64,000 nucleotides of DNA, from contig NZ_JAKSYI010000023.1 in the NCBI RefSeq assembly GCF_022829285.1, forward strand, positions 1-64,000, given 5' to 3'. A program made the translations under genes and the position numbers. This stretch comes from Methylobacterium sp. J-078 (lineage in GTDB: Bacteria; Pseudomonadota; Alphaproteobacteria; Rhizobiales; Beijerinckiaceae). Numbering within the stretch: the stretch's first letter is position 1; every line of letters begins with the position of its first letter. Of the stretch, positions 56,392 to 64,000 are shown piece after piece. The notes under the pieces were generated by a model. That model ran no database searches. It had not been told where the DNA came from and was given only the letters and a program-made list of their open reading frames with translations.

Positions 56392-57264
56392 ATGGCCCCG
56401 CCCATCCGCACCGATGCGCCCACGCGCGCCAAACGGCGCTTCCTCCGCCCGAGCGTGATCCCCGGTTTCGGGCTCGCCTTCGGCTACACCCTGACCTGCC
56501 TCGGCCTGATCGTGCTGCTGCCCCTCGCGGCCCTGGTCACGCGCGCCTCCGGGCTCGGCCTCTCGGGGATCTGGGAGGTCGCCACCGATCCGCGCGTGGC
56601 CAGTGCGCTCCGCGTCAGCTTCGGCGTGTCCCTGCTCGCCGCCCTCACCGCCTCTCTGTTCGGCTTCCTCATCGCCTGGGTGCTGACGCGCTACCGCTTT
56701 CCCGGCCGCAAGATCGTGGACGCGGTCGTGGACCTGCCCTTCGCCCTGCCGACCGCCGTGGCGGGCATCGCGCTGGCCGCCCTCTACGCCCCCAACGGCC
56801 TCGTCGGGGCGCAGCTGGCGCGGATCGGCATCGAGGCCGCCTACACGCCGGTGGGCATCTACATCGCCATGGTGTTCATCGGCCTGCCCTTCGCGGTGCG
56901 CACCGTGCAGCCGCTCATCGCCGAGATCGACAAGGAGATCGAGGAGGCCTCCGCCACCCTCGGGGCGGGGCGCGTCCACACCCTGGTGCGGGTGGTGCTG
57001 CCGCCGCTGATCCCGGCGGTGCTCACGGGTTTCGCCCTCGCCTTCGCCCGCGGCGTCGGCGAGTACGGCTCGATCATCTTCATCGCCGGCAACCTGCCCT
57101 ACGTCTCCGAGATCGCGCCGCTCCTCATCGTCATCAAGCTGTCCGAGTACGATTACGGCGGCGCCTGCGCCATCGCCACGATCATGCTCGGCATCTCGTT
57201 CCTCACCCTGCTCGCCATCAACCTGATCCAGGCCTGGAGCCGGCGGAGATTCGGCTATGTCTGA
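56392..57264 (+). CDS. cysT: Sulfate ABC transporter permease CysT (CysU)
   Basis: A 290-residue inner-membrane permease with six helices and the ATPase-contacting EAA loop ([20 protein letters not shown]). Helices include [35 protein letters not shown] and [16 protein letters not shown]. Pairs with CysW to form the sulfate channel. It starts 64 bp after sbp and overlaps the cysW start by 8 bases. Confidence 0.95.
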   Translation: MAPPIRTDAPTRAKRRFLRPSVIPGFGLAFGYTLTCLGLIVLLPLAALVTRASGLGLSGIWEVATDPRVASALRVSFGVSLLAALTASLFGFLIAWVLTRYRFPGRKIVDAVVDLPFALPTAVAGIALAALYAPNGLVGAQLARIGIEAAYTPVGIYIAMVFIGLPFAVRTVQPLIAEIDKEIEEASATLGAGRVHTLVRVVLPPLIPAVLTGFALAFARGVGEYGSIIFIAGNLPYVSEIAPLLIVIKLSEYDYGGACAIATIMLGISFLTLLAINLIQAWSRRRFGYV

Positions 57265-58141
57265 GACCTTCGCACCCGTCGCCCTCGCCGAAGCCCGGCC
57301 CGCCAGCGTCGTCACGGAAGGCCGCTGGATCCGCTGGCTGCTGATCGGGATCGCGATCCTGTTCCTCGCCCTGTTCCTGGTGCTGCCGCTGCTCACCGTG
57401 TTCGCGCAGGCCTTCGCCAAAGGCTTTGCCGCGTATCTCGCCGCCTTCACGGAGGCCGACGCCCACGCTGCGATCCGGCTGACGCTGCTCACCGCGGTCA
57501 TCGCGGTGCCGTTCAACCTCGTCTTCGGCATCATGGCCTCCTGGGCCATCGCCAAGTTCGAGTTCTGGGGCAAGAACCTGCTCGTTACCCTGATCGACCT
57601 GCCGTTCTCGGTCTCGCCGGTGGTCTCGGGGCTGATCTACGTGCTGGTCTTCGGGGCGCAGGGGCTTGTCGGTCCGTGGCTGCTCGAGCATGACGTCCAG
57701 GTCATCTTCGCGGTGCCGGGCATCGTGCTGGCGACCATCTTCGTCACCTTCCCGTTCGTCGCCCGCCAGCTCATCCCGCTGATGCAGGAGCAGGGCACGG
57801 CGGAGGAGGAGGCGGCGCTGACGCTCGGCGCCTCCGGCTGGCACGCCTTCCGCACGGTGACGCTGCCCAACATCCGCTGGGGCCTCCTCTACAGCGTGCT
57901 CCTCTGCAATGCCCGCGCGATGGGTGAGTTCGGCGCGGTCTCGGTGGTCTCCGGCCACATCCGGGGCCTCACCAACACGCTGCCGCTCCACGTGGAGATC
58001 CTCTACAATGAGTACAACTTCGTTGCCGCTTTCGCCGTCGCCTCCCTCCTGGCCGGCCTCGCCCTCGTCACCCTCCTCCTCAAATCCGTCCTCGAATGGC
58101 GCTACGCCGACGAGATCGCCGCGGGTGCCCGGGGTCACTGA
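57257..58141 (+). CDS. cysW: Sulfate ABC transporter permease CysW
   Basis: A 294-residue permease with six helices. The EAA loop reads [20 protein letters not shown]. The C-terminal half holds [20 protein letters not shown], a string characteristic of sulfate permeases. Heterodimer partner of CysT. The ATG at 57257 lies inside the 3' end of cysT, and the 3' end overlaps cysA, so the three genes are tightly coupled. Confidence 0.95.
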   Translation: MSETFAPVALAEARPASVVTEGRWIRWLLIGIAILFLALFLVLPLLTVFAQAFAKGFAAYLAAFTEADAHAAIRLTLLTAVIAVPFNLVFGIMASWAIAKFEFWGKNLLVTLIDLPFSVSPVVSGLIYVLVFGAQGLVGPWLLEHDVQVIFAVPGIVLATIFVTFPFVARQLIPLMQEQGTAEEEAALTLGASGWHAFRTVTLPNIRWGLLYSVLLCNARAMGEFGAVSVVSGHIRGLTNTLPLHVEILYNEYNFVAAFAVASLLAGLALVTLLLKSVLEWRYADEIAAGARGH

Positions 58142-59189
58142 GCAGGGCGGCTCCACCGCCATCCGCGTCGAGAACCTGTCGAAGACCTTCGACACGGCAG
58201 CCGTGCTGCACGACTTCTCCCTCGACGTGCGGGCGGGCGAGTTGCTGGCGCTGCTCGGCCCCTCGGGCTCGGGCAAGACCACGCTCCTGCGCATCATCGC
58301 CGGCCTCGACTTCCCCGATGCGGGCCGCATCGTGTTCGGCGCCGAGGACGCGACTCGGCTTCCCGTGCAGCAGCGCGCGGTTGGCTTCGTGTTCCAGCAC
58401 TACGCCCTGTTCAAGCACATGAGCGTCGCCGAGAACATCGCCTACGGGCTCAACGCCCGGAAGCGCTCCGAGCGCCCGGCCAAGGCCGAGATCAAGCGCC
58501 GGGTCGGCGACCTCCTCGACCTCATCAAGCTCTCGGGCTTCGCCGACCGCTATCCGAGCCAGCTCTCGGGCGGCCAGCGCCAGCGCATCGCGCTCGCACG
58601 GGCGCTGGCGGTGGAACCCCGCGTACTCCTGCTCGACGAGCCCTTCGGCGCCCTCGACGCGCAAGTCCGAAAGGACTTGCGCCGCTGGCTGCGCGAGATC
58701 CACGACCGCACCGGCCAGACCACGATCTTCGTCACCCACGACCAGGACGAGGCCCTGGAACTCTCCGACCGGGTCGCGGTGCTCGACAAGGGCCGCCTGG
58801 AGCAGGTCGGCACGCCGGACGAGGTTCAGGAGGCGCCGGTCTCCGCCACCGTGCTGAAGTTCCTCGGCGACACCATCGAGGTCGAAGCGATCGCGCAGGG
58901 CGGCGCGGTCCGCGTCGACGGCCGCCTCACACCGGTGCGGGCGCCCGAAGGACTCGTCGGTCCGATCAAGCTCTACGCCCGGCCCTGGCAGCTCCAGTTC
59001 GCCGAGGGCGGCGAGGCCCATCTCCACGGCGTGGTGCGCTCGTCCTACCGGACGCAGGGGCGCCAGCGCATCGAGGTCGACCGGCCCGAGGGCAAGACCG
59101 TGGTGGTGGAGGCCGCCGACACCAACCGCTTCGCCGCCGGCAGCCCCGTGGGCCTGCGGATCATCGGCGGCCACGTCTTCCCGAACTGA
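58125..59189 (+). CDS. cysA: Sulfate/thiosulfate ABC transporter ATPase CysA
   Basis: A 354-residue ATPase. Walker [12 protein letters not shown] (about 45-55), Q-loop [12 protein letters not shown], signature [16 protein letters not shown], Walker [14 protein letters not shown] and the switch His in [12 protein letters not shown]. The C-terminal TOBE-like regulatory domain (about 245-350) fits CysA. The GTG at 58125 overlaps cysW by 17 bases; a weak ribosome site suggests coupled translation. Last gene of the operon. Confidence 0.95.
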   Translation: MPGVTEQGGSTAIRVENLSKTFDTAAVLHDFSLDVRAGELLALLGPSGSGKTTLLRIIAGLDFPDAGRIVFGAEDATRLPVQQRAVGFVFQHYALFKHMSVAENIAYGLNARKRSERPAKAEIKRRVGDLLDLIKLSGFADRYPSQLSGGQRQRIALARALAVEPRVLLLDEPFGALDAQVRKDLRRWLREIHDRTGQTTIFVTHDQDEALELSDRVAVLDKGRLEQVGTPDEVQEAPVSATVLKFLGDTIEVEAIAQGGAVRVDGRLTPVRAPEGLVGPIKLYARPWQLQFAEGGEAHLHGVVRSSYRTQGRQRIEVDRPEGKTVVVEAADTNRFAAGSPVGLRIIGGHVFPN

Positions 59190-59256
59190 CGGGAACCCCT
59201 TGCGCTCACGCGCATGATCGGGTGTGACTGCCGCCGTCGAAACGAGGGCGAGCAGC

Positions 59257-59817
59257 ATGTCGGGTGGTCACGGGGCGGGGGGTAGTTCCAACAAGCGCGT
59301 GGCGCTGCTGATCTCGGTGCTGGCGCTGTTCCTGGCGCTGGCCGAGACCCTGGCCAAGGGCGCGCAGACGGACGCGCTGGGCGCCAATGTCGAGGCCTCC
59401 AACCAGTGGGCCTACTTCCAGGCCCGCACCATCCGGGGCACCGTCCTCAAGACGGCCGACGAGACCCTGGCGCTGCTGCCGCCGGAGGTGGCCAATTCCG
59501 AGGCAGTGAAGGCCAAGCGCGCCGAATGGGCCAAGACGATGGCCCGCTGGGACAGCGAGCCCGCCACCGGCGAGGGCCGCAAGGAACTGGCCGAGAAGGC
59601 CCGCCACTCCCAGGAGGTGCGCGACCTCGCCCTCCACCGCTACCACCACTACGAATTCGCCTCAGCCGCCTTCCAGATCGGCATCGTGCTCGCCTCGGCC
59701 GAGGTGATCACGGGGATTTTCGCGCTGGTGGTCGGCGGCGGACTGCTGGGTGTGGCTGGGTTGGCGCTGCTGGGGTTCGGGTTGTATGCTCCGCATACGC
59801 TGCCGTTTTTTCATTGA
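59257..59817 (+). CDS. DUF4337-type membrane protein
   Basis: A 186-residue protein with one N-terminal helix (VALLISVLALFLALAETL), a central soluble region (about 45-125: NQWAYFQARTIRGTVLKTADE) and two C-terminal helices (FQIGIVLASAEVITGIFAL, LLGVAGLALLGFGLY). This layout matches DUF4337 proteins as I remember them. Function unknown. The ATG at 59257 has GAGGGCGAG just upstream; an in-frame ATG at 59224 is less likely. It is the last gene before the AT-rich island. Confidence 0.82.
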   Translation: MSGGHGAGGSSNKRVALLISVLALFLALAETLAKGAQTDALGANVEASNQWAYFQARTIRGTVLKTADETLALLPPEVANSEAVKAKRAEWAKTMARWDSEPATGEGRKELAEKARHSQEVRDLALHRYHHYEFASAAFQIGIVLASAEVITGIFALVVGGGLLGVAGLALLGFGLYAPHTLPFFH

Positions 59818-60120
59818 GGATGCTAATTTACGCCAATTCACCGATCGGATGTTGAACTCACGGGATATTTTAAGCCCAGCGCCGTGGTTCATGACAGCAA
59901 GCGGAATTCGCATAGATGGCTATCTGTGCGCTGTTAAATAAACAAATTTGATCGCAAGCTTTAAAGACGACAGCTAGACAAGCTATACCGGGCAATTGCT
60001 GACCAAGACATTGGAACTCGTCGGAATATTCATAGAAATCACTTAATAGAAATCATTAAGTGGACGCTGCTTTCCGGCGCCCACTTAAAGCTTCCCAGAA
60101 AAACTAACACCGATGATCAA
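59818..60120. other. AT-rich region at the left edge of the glycan island
   Basis: Base composition changes abruptly after 59817. No gene is visible. A stem-loop at 60056-60088 probably ends the minus-strand glycosyltransferase gene. Confidence 0.5.
60056..60088 (-). terminator. 12-bp stem-loop after the glycosyltransferase gene
   Basis: TTAAGTGGACGC (60056-60067) pairs with 60077-60088 with one mismatch, leaving a 9-base loop. It lies 33 bases downstream of the minus-strand stop codon. Confidence 0.65.
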
Positions 60121-60903
60121 TCAGGCATCTAGAGTATATTTTTTGGACTCTTCCAAATAATCTGCGTAAGCCTCTGTATCACGCTGGTAGAGGCTATAGA
60201 GATCTGGACCAAAAATCTGCGTGTCCGACTTTTCGTCTTGATAGACTTTTACATGAATTGGCTTGGGGCCATGGAAATGTAGGATCGGAACATGCGCATT
60301 GAACCCCCAATACGGCTTCCAGTTATAGGCAATATCCAACTTAGACCAACGATCACGATACACCGAATTTAAAGCACCTTGGTCGTCATGGGGAGCCATG
60401 TTGATGATATTGTTCTCGATATGTTGCTCAAGCTCATGACGGGTCGAACGCAGGTTCTGCAGATTCATTAGCATCACGCCGGAATTAAAATAACCCCAGT
60501 CGTCTTGATTAAATTCAGGAGCACAAGCAATAAAATCAGGCCGCTGCCCAAAAGGTTCTGGGTTACTCCGAAACATCACATCAATGTCCGTGTAAAGTAT
60601 GATCTCGTCGCTTCGGTCGATGAGTGGAATGTCACACCGCAGCCAATGGCCGCTGAACATGTCTGTCTCGATCCCCTTTTTCGCCTTCACAATTGGCCAC
60701 AGCAGAGACTTGTGTTCGATGATCTGAACCCCGTTGCGAGCTAGGACTTCAATACGGGCTTCAGCTTCAGGAGACTTGGCGCCATTGTCTACGAGACAAA
60801 TGGGGGTAAGCCGCGTGTTTCGGCGGGCTGAGCTAACAGTAATTTGGATTTGATCCCAGGCATGCAGCAAGCCATGTTCATTAACAGCGAAATACCACTT
60901 CAT
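60121..60903 (-). CDS. Glycosyltransferase, GT8-like fold
   Basis: A 260-residue protein. It shows a GT-A fold pattern with DxD metal motif D106-x-D108 (LYTDIDVMF), FNSGVMLMN (139-147), HDDQGALNSVY (172-182) and the C-terminal HFHGPKP (209-215), which together resemble GT8 galactosyl/glucosyl-transferases. Sugar donor and acceptor are unknown. The ATG at 60903 has AGGA about 8 bases upstream; the open frame upstream of it does not resemble the family. AT-rich codons set it apart from its GC-rich surroundings, suggesting recent acquisition. Confidence 0.78.
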   Translation of the reverse strand: MKWYFAVNEHGLLHAWDQIQITVSSARRNTRLTPICLVDNGAKSPEAEARIEVLARNGVQIIEHKSLLWPIVKAKKGIETDMFSGHWLRCDIPLIDRSDEIILYTDIDVMFRSNPEPFGQRPDFIACAPEFNQDDWGYFNSGVMLMNLQNLRSTRHELEQHIENNIINMAPHDDQGALNSVYRDRWSKLDIAYNWKPYWGFNAHVPILHFHGPKPIHVKVYQDEKSDTQIFGPDLYSLYQRDTEAYADYLEESKKYTLDA

Positions 60904-61111
60904 GATGCTTCCTGAAGGCCTCAACGATGCACACCATACAAATGGGCGCTTCAGGGTATATATCCGAGACCGCGCCGCATTGTCCATAATGCGAGTTTGC
61001 CATCGTATCAAACCACGGATGATCGAACTGGCATCTGAACCAATTTTAGAGCGTGATGCCCTGTCCGGCATCAAGAATCTATGTTAAATAGGATGGAAAT
61101 TGGAGAGTACA

Positions 61112-61174
61112 ATGAAATTATTTATCCAATACAATGTCATAAGCAATGATTTAGATCTTAGTGAAAAATCTTGA
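61112..61174 (+). pseudogene. Possible truncated gene start, 20 codons
   Basis: GGAGAG lies 5 bases before an ATG; the frame reads MKLFIQYNVISNDLDLSEKS and stops. The good ribosome site with an immediate stop suggests the head of a broken gene. No family assignment. Confidence 0.3.
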
Positions 61175-61561
61175 ATGGATACAGAAGCGTTTTCGCGCCG
61201 AACAGAGTTGACATTATTGTTTGCATCTAATTATCCCTTATGGCGCCTTCAATATATCGAAAAAACTCATTAGCAACGTACAATACTAAGATTCCTAATT
61301 GTATTTTAGGAACAGGTCCGCGCATGCATTTGCGCCAAGCGCTGGCATTCTCCTTAGCATCGACGTTGGATCTAATGGTCAAGTCTCAAGTTCAGCATAC
61401 GAGAAGGCAAATATTGGTATCGGCAAGGGGCGGGATTTGCAAGCTGAATTAAATTCAGCGCTTCAGACGCTGATCAGGTACTTGATCTGAACATCGCCGA
61501 AAGAATCGCTTTTGTGAAAAACATGGTGTTTGGAAGATACATCTGACTGAGAGCAGAGGTT

Positions 61562-61698
61562 ATGGTCATGAAAGACATTCGTATCGGTGAAGCTTTTGTG
61601 GTCGCATTGGATTGCTTGTCAGCGCTCATTATCCGGCCAATACTGTGAATCCAGGGATACCTGCTCGTGCTGTATGCGAGAGCATTTATTTAAGTTAA
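61562..61698 (+). pseudogene. Remnant of a hexapeptide-repeat (left-handed beta-helix) acyltransferase
   Basis: One frame reads MKDIRIGEAFVVALDCLSA from 61568; the next frame continues HYPANTVNPGIPARAV and stops at 61696-61698. Together they match the usual end of hexapeptide acyltransferases (IGEGxxVxxxSVVT, PANTVxxGxPAR). A frameshift near 61620 separates them, and the N-terminal coils are missing or unreadable upstream. Confidence 0.5.
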
Positions 61699-61746
61699 AC
61701 GAGACAATCTCTACGAGCCTGCACTTAACATTCGAACGGTAATCCT

Positions 61747-62712
61747 ATGTCAGAGCAAGAAAACCTTCCCCCAATAGGTTACGAACCCCACGGAGGCGGC
61801 GGAATCACAAACCAGAAGATCGCCTTTGTTGGTTTACTGGTTGAGGCACATGCAACAAACCGGCCAGTCGTTCTGCCGCGCTTCAAGATTTTCGATCAGA
61901 TCACCAAGCAATTCCGGCCATTAGCATTCGAAGATGTATTCGAATTTGCACCAATGTCTGATTTCTGTGAACGAAACTCAATCCGAATTGCTCATATCGA
62001 TCCAAAGGATCTACCCGGGGGATACGATGATTACTTTTGGAAAATGCATAGTATTTTCCATAACATCCCCCAAAACAAAAACAATTCAAATGCTGTTTTC
62101 GTGCTCGATGCATTCGAAGCGCTTGTTCCGAGAGTCAGAAATGCTTTCCTAATGAAAATTTTGCGTGAGAAAGTTGTGCAGGACAATCCAGATTTTGCTG
62201 TTGTCCAGTTCCGGATAGAAAAAGATTGGCAAGATCACTGTGAGCAGACACTTGATGCAATCGTTCCATCAAACGAAACAAACTATCTTAAATTTGATGA
62301 TATCCTTGAAAAAATTATACATTCTGAACTAAATACGAAAAAGATTTTTGCTCTTTGTGACGAAAGAGCATTGCCGATTTCGAAGGAGGAGATGAAATCA
62401 GTTGCCCTGGACCGATTTGGCATCTCTATACACTTAAAAAGTGATTATCTGTCTAATTTGGAAATGGAATTACTAACTCCATTACATCTCAGTTTGATTG
62501 ATTTCGAAATTGCGACAGGTGCCGCTCGGTTCGTCGGACTGACACGTTCGACATTTTCTTGTCTGGCAACTCTCGAAAAATATGCACGTGATCGCAGAGA
62601 CGTTCGTCAGCACTATATATATAATTTAAGTGGATCTAAGGTGGTAGAGAGAACAGATAACGGATGTTACTGGGATGCTCATGCTGCAGCGCTAGGCCAA
62701 GGCGCAGGATAA
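61747..62712 (+). CDS. O-fucosyltransferase-like glycosyltransferase (GT65/68-type N-terminus)
   Basis: A 321-residue protein with no signal peptide or helix. GGGGITNQKIAFVGLLVEAH (16-35) followed by NRPVVLPRF resembles the GGxxNQ...A..LNRTLVLP motif of O-fucosyltransferase and NodZ-like GT-B enzymes. Near the C-terminus ARFVGLTRSTFSCLATL resembles their GDP-sugar-binding F-x-G-x-x-x-STFS element. The DNA is AT-rich. Start ATG at 61747; no strong ribosome site. The likely activity is transfer from a GDP-sugar, with acceptor unknown; the family call is moderate. Confidence 0.6.
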   Translation: MSEQENLPPIGYEPHGGGGITNQKIAFVGLLVEAHATNRPVVLPRFKIFDQITKQFRPLAFEDVFEFAPMSDFCERNSIRIAHIDPKDLPGGYDDYFWKMHSIFHNIPQNKNNSNAVFVLDAFEALVPRVRNAFLMKILREKVVQDNPDFAVVQFRIEKDWQDHCEQTLDAIVPSNETNYLKFDDILEKIIHSELNTKKIFALCDERALPISKEEMKSVALDRFGISIHLKSDYLSNLEMELLTPLHLSLIDFEIATGAARFVGLTRSTFSCLATLEKYARDRRDVRQHYIYNLSGSKVVERTDNGCYWDAHAAALGQGAG

Positions 62713-62800
62713 ATTTATGAAAAGGCCTTCCCCACCTGTTGAACAGTATGCGCCATAGCTTGTGATTTTCACTCAGGCCGTTAGAGCCAAGCACTTTACT

Positions 62801-64000
62801 TTAAGGTGTACGACGAATTGCGCGCTGTAGGGCATCAGCCAACGCGTTGTTGGATGTGGAGGAGGTGGCTTTGGAGGGATCTGTCAGTAGGCGGGAGTGC
62901 CCTTGAAACACTTCCGCCTCGGAGCTTTTAGCCACCACCTCCCCCGCCTTCATACTCAACGCGATCCGCTTACGCCCCACATCCACCTCGACCACCCGCA
63001 CCCGCACCACATCCCCGGGCTTCACCACCTCGCGCGGGTCCTTCACGAAGCGGTCGGCCAGCATCGAGATGTGGACCAGGCCGTCCTGGTGGACGCCGAT
63101 GTCCACGAACGCGCCGAAGGCGGCCACGTTGGTGACGACGCCTTCGAGGCGCATGCCGGGCTTGAGGTCGGTGATCTTTTCGACGCCCTCCTGGAAGGTG
63201 GCGGTCTTGAAGGCTGGGCGCGGGTCGCGGCCGGGCTTTTCCAGCTCGGAAAAGATGTCAGTGACGGTGGGCAGGCCGAAGGTCGCGTCGGTGAATTTCT
63301 TGGGGTCCAGGCTCCGTAGAGCGCCCGTGTTGCCGATCATCGCCTGGATCGGCTGGCCGGTGGCGGCGAGGATGCGGCGCACCACCGGGTAGGCCTCCGG
63401 GTGCACGCCCGAGGCGTCGAGGGGGTCGCTCCCGCCGCGGATGCGCAGGAAGCCGGCGGCGAGCTCGTAGGCCTTGGGGCCGAGGCCCGTCACCTTCTTG
63501 AGGGCGGCGCGGCTGCGGAACGGGCCGTTTGCGTCGCGATGCCCGACGATGTTGGAAGCGACCCGCGGTGTCAGGCCCGAGACCCGGGCGAGCAGCGGCG
63601 CCGAGGCGATGTTCACGTCGACGCCGACGCCGTTCACGCAATCCTCCACCACCGCGTCGAGGGAGCGCGCGAGCTTCCCCTCGGCGAGATCGTGCTGGTA
63701 CTGGCCGACGCCGATGGCTTTGGGCTCGATCTTCACGAGTTCGGCGAGCGGGTCCTGCAGGCGCCGGGCGATCGAGACGGCGCCGCGGATCGAGACGTCG
63801 AGGTCGGGCAGTTCCGCGCTGGCATAGGCCGAGGCCGAGTAGACCGAGGCGCCGGCCTCCGAGACCATGACCTTGGTGAGCTTGAGCTCGGGCTGCTTGG
63901 CGATGAGTTCGGCCGCCAGCCGGTCGGTCTCCCGCGAGGCGGTGCCGTTGCCGATGGCGACGAGCTCCACCCCATGCGCCCGGCAGAGCTTGGCCAGAGC
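62801..64000 (-). CDS. tex: Transcription accessory protein Tex, C-terminal part
   Basis: The last 399 residues of Tex; the gene continues beyond the right edge. Seen in order: YqgF-like RNase H fold ([32 protein letters not shown]), helix-hairpin-helix ([37 protein letters not shown]), and an S1 RNA-binding domain ([28 protein letters not shown]). The extreme C-terminus (after SMKAGEVV) is Ser/Ala-rich and less GC-rich; it borders the AT-rich island. Tex binds nucleic acids and affects transcription elongation. Confidence 0.95.
   Translation of the reverse strand, partial: ALAKLCRAHGVELVAIGNGTASRETDRLAAELIAKQPELKLTKVMVSEAGASVYSASAYASAELPDLDVSIRGAVSIARRLQDPLAELVKIEPKAIGVGQYQHDLAEGKLARSLDAVVEDCVNGVGVDVNIASAPLLARVSGLTPRVASNIVGHRDANGPFRSRAALKKVTGLGPKAYELAAGFLRIRGGSDPLDASGVHPEAYPVVRRILAATGQPIQAMIGNTGALRSLDPKKFTDATFGLPTVTDIFSELEKPGRDPRPAFKTATFQEGVEKITDLKPGMRLEGVVTNVAAFGAFVDIGVHQDGLVHISMLADRFVKDPREVVKPGDVVRVRVVEVDVGRKRIALSMKAGEVVAKSSEAEVFQGHSRLLTDPSKATSSTSNNALADALQRAIRRTP

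Larger units (their letters stand above)
60904..61746. other. 843-bp AT-rich region with gene remnants
   Basis: No intact gene. It holds a 20-codon ORF with a good ribosome site (61112-61174), short open stretches at 61240-61490 and a frameshifted hexapeptide-acyltransferase tail (61562-61698). It looks like decayed coding DNA between two glycosyltransferase-like genes. Confidence 0.5.

Noticed and set aside
60904-61074. N-terminal extension of the GT8-like protein (open frame to 61074)
   Set aside because: A good ribosome site precedes the ATG at 60903, and the extension does not resemble the family.

Overview
The window is very GC-rich and densely coded, and it reads as chromosomal DNA of a Rhizobiales alphaproteobacterium. 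Methylobacterium or Methylorubrum is my best guess (inference). The main reasons are an alphaproteobacterial-type ispG and secA, bioF, a formate-tetrahydrofolate ligase (the C1-entry enzyme of methylotrophs), a NepR-type general-stress anti-sigma factor, a CheY/CheZ pair and a TipF-like EAL protein. Nothing in the first 59.8 kb looks like a prophage, plasmid or large mobile element.

Layout. 1-5 kb: 5' end of a phosphohexomutase gene, a frameshifted small gene, an SPFH/NfeD membrane pair, and two coupled secreted or membrane proteins. 5-11 kb: lipid kinase, TerC protein, class A acid phosphatase, an ECF sigma/anti-sigma pair, a patatin-like lipase. 11-21 kb: ispG, kup, SleB-type hydrolase, GNAT, secA, parvulin isomerase. 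21-30 kb: diguanylate cyclase, CNNM/CorC transporter, a large hybrid histidine kinase, aroB-aroK, a tiny membrane protein coupled to xerD. 30-40 kb: AI-2E-family permease, moaE with a small insertion at its 3' end, a tandem gamma-carbonic-anhydrase-like protein, a TetR regulator divergent from an LplT-Aas lysophospholipid salvage fusion, bioF. 40-50 kb: cheY, cheZ, HAD phosphatase, TipF-like protein, copper-chaperone-like protein, ftfL (fhs), methyltransferase-like protein, two GNAT/secreted small genes, zapE. 50-60 kb: two-subunit molybdenum hydroxylase (iorAB type), small secreted proteins, NepR-like protein, sulfate ABC operon (sbp-cysT-cysW-cysA), DUF4337 protein. 59.8-62.8 kb: an AT-rich island with two glycosyltransferase-like genes and gene remnants. 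62.8-64 kb: 3' part of tex.

How genes work together. Translational coupling by 4-base ATGA/GTGA overlaps recurs (NfeD/SPFH, 3823/3826, aroK/aroB, the tiny protein/xerD, iorA/iorB), so these pairs are probably co-translated. The sulfate operon is complete and is preceded by two GAAC/GTTC palindromes. The TetR-aas intergenic region carries two matching operator-like sites. cheY, cheZ and the TipF-like gene suggest a motility neighbourhood.

Most interesting observations. (1) A fused double gamma-carbonic-anhydrase protein in which the three metal-binding histidines are split between the two domains in complementary fashion. (2) A 107-bp MITE-like element with 11-bp terminal inverted repeats and a 7-bp target duplication that supplies the stop codon of moaE. 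(3) Seven short 13-18-bp tandem duplications lying at or near gene 5' ends. (4) An AT-rich glycan island with an O-fucosyltransferase-like gene and a decayed left-handed beta-helix acyltransferase. Function calls come from motif reading only; no database search was run.
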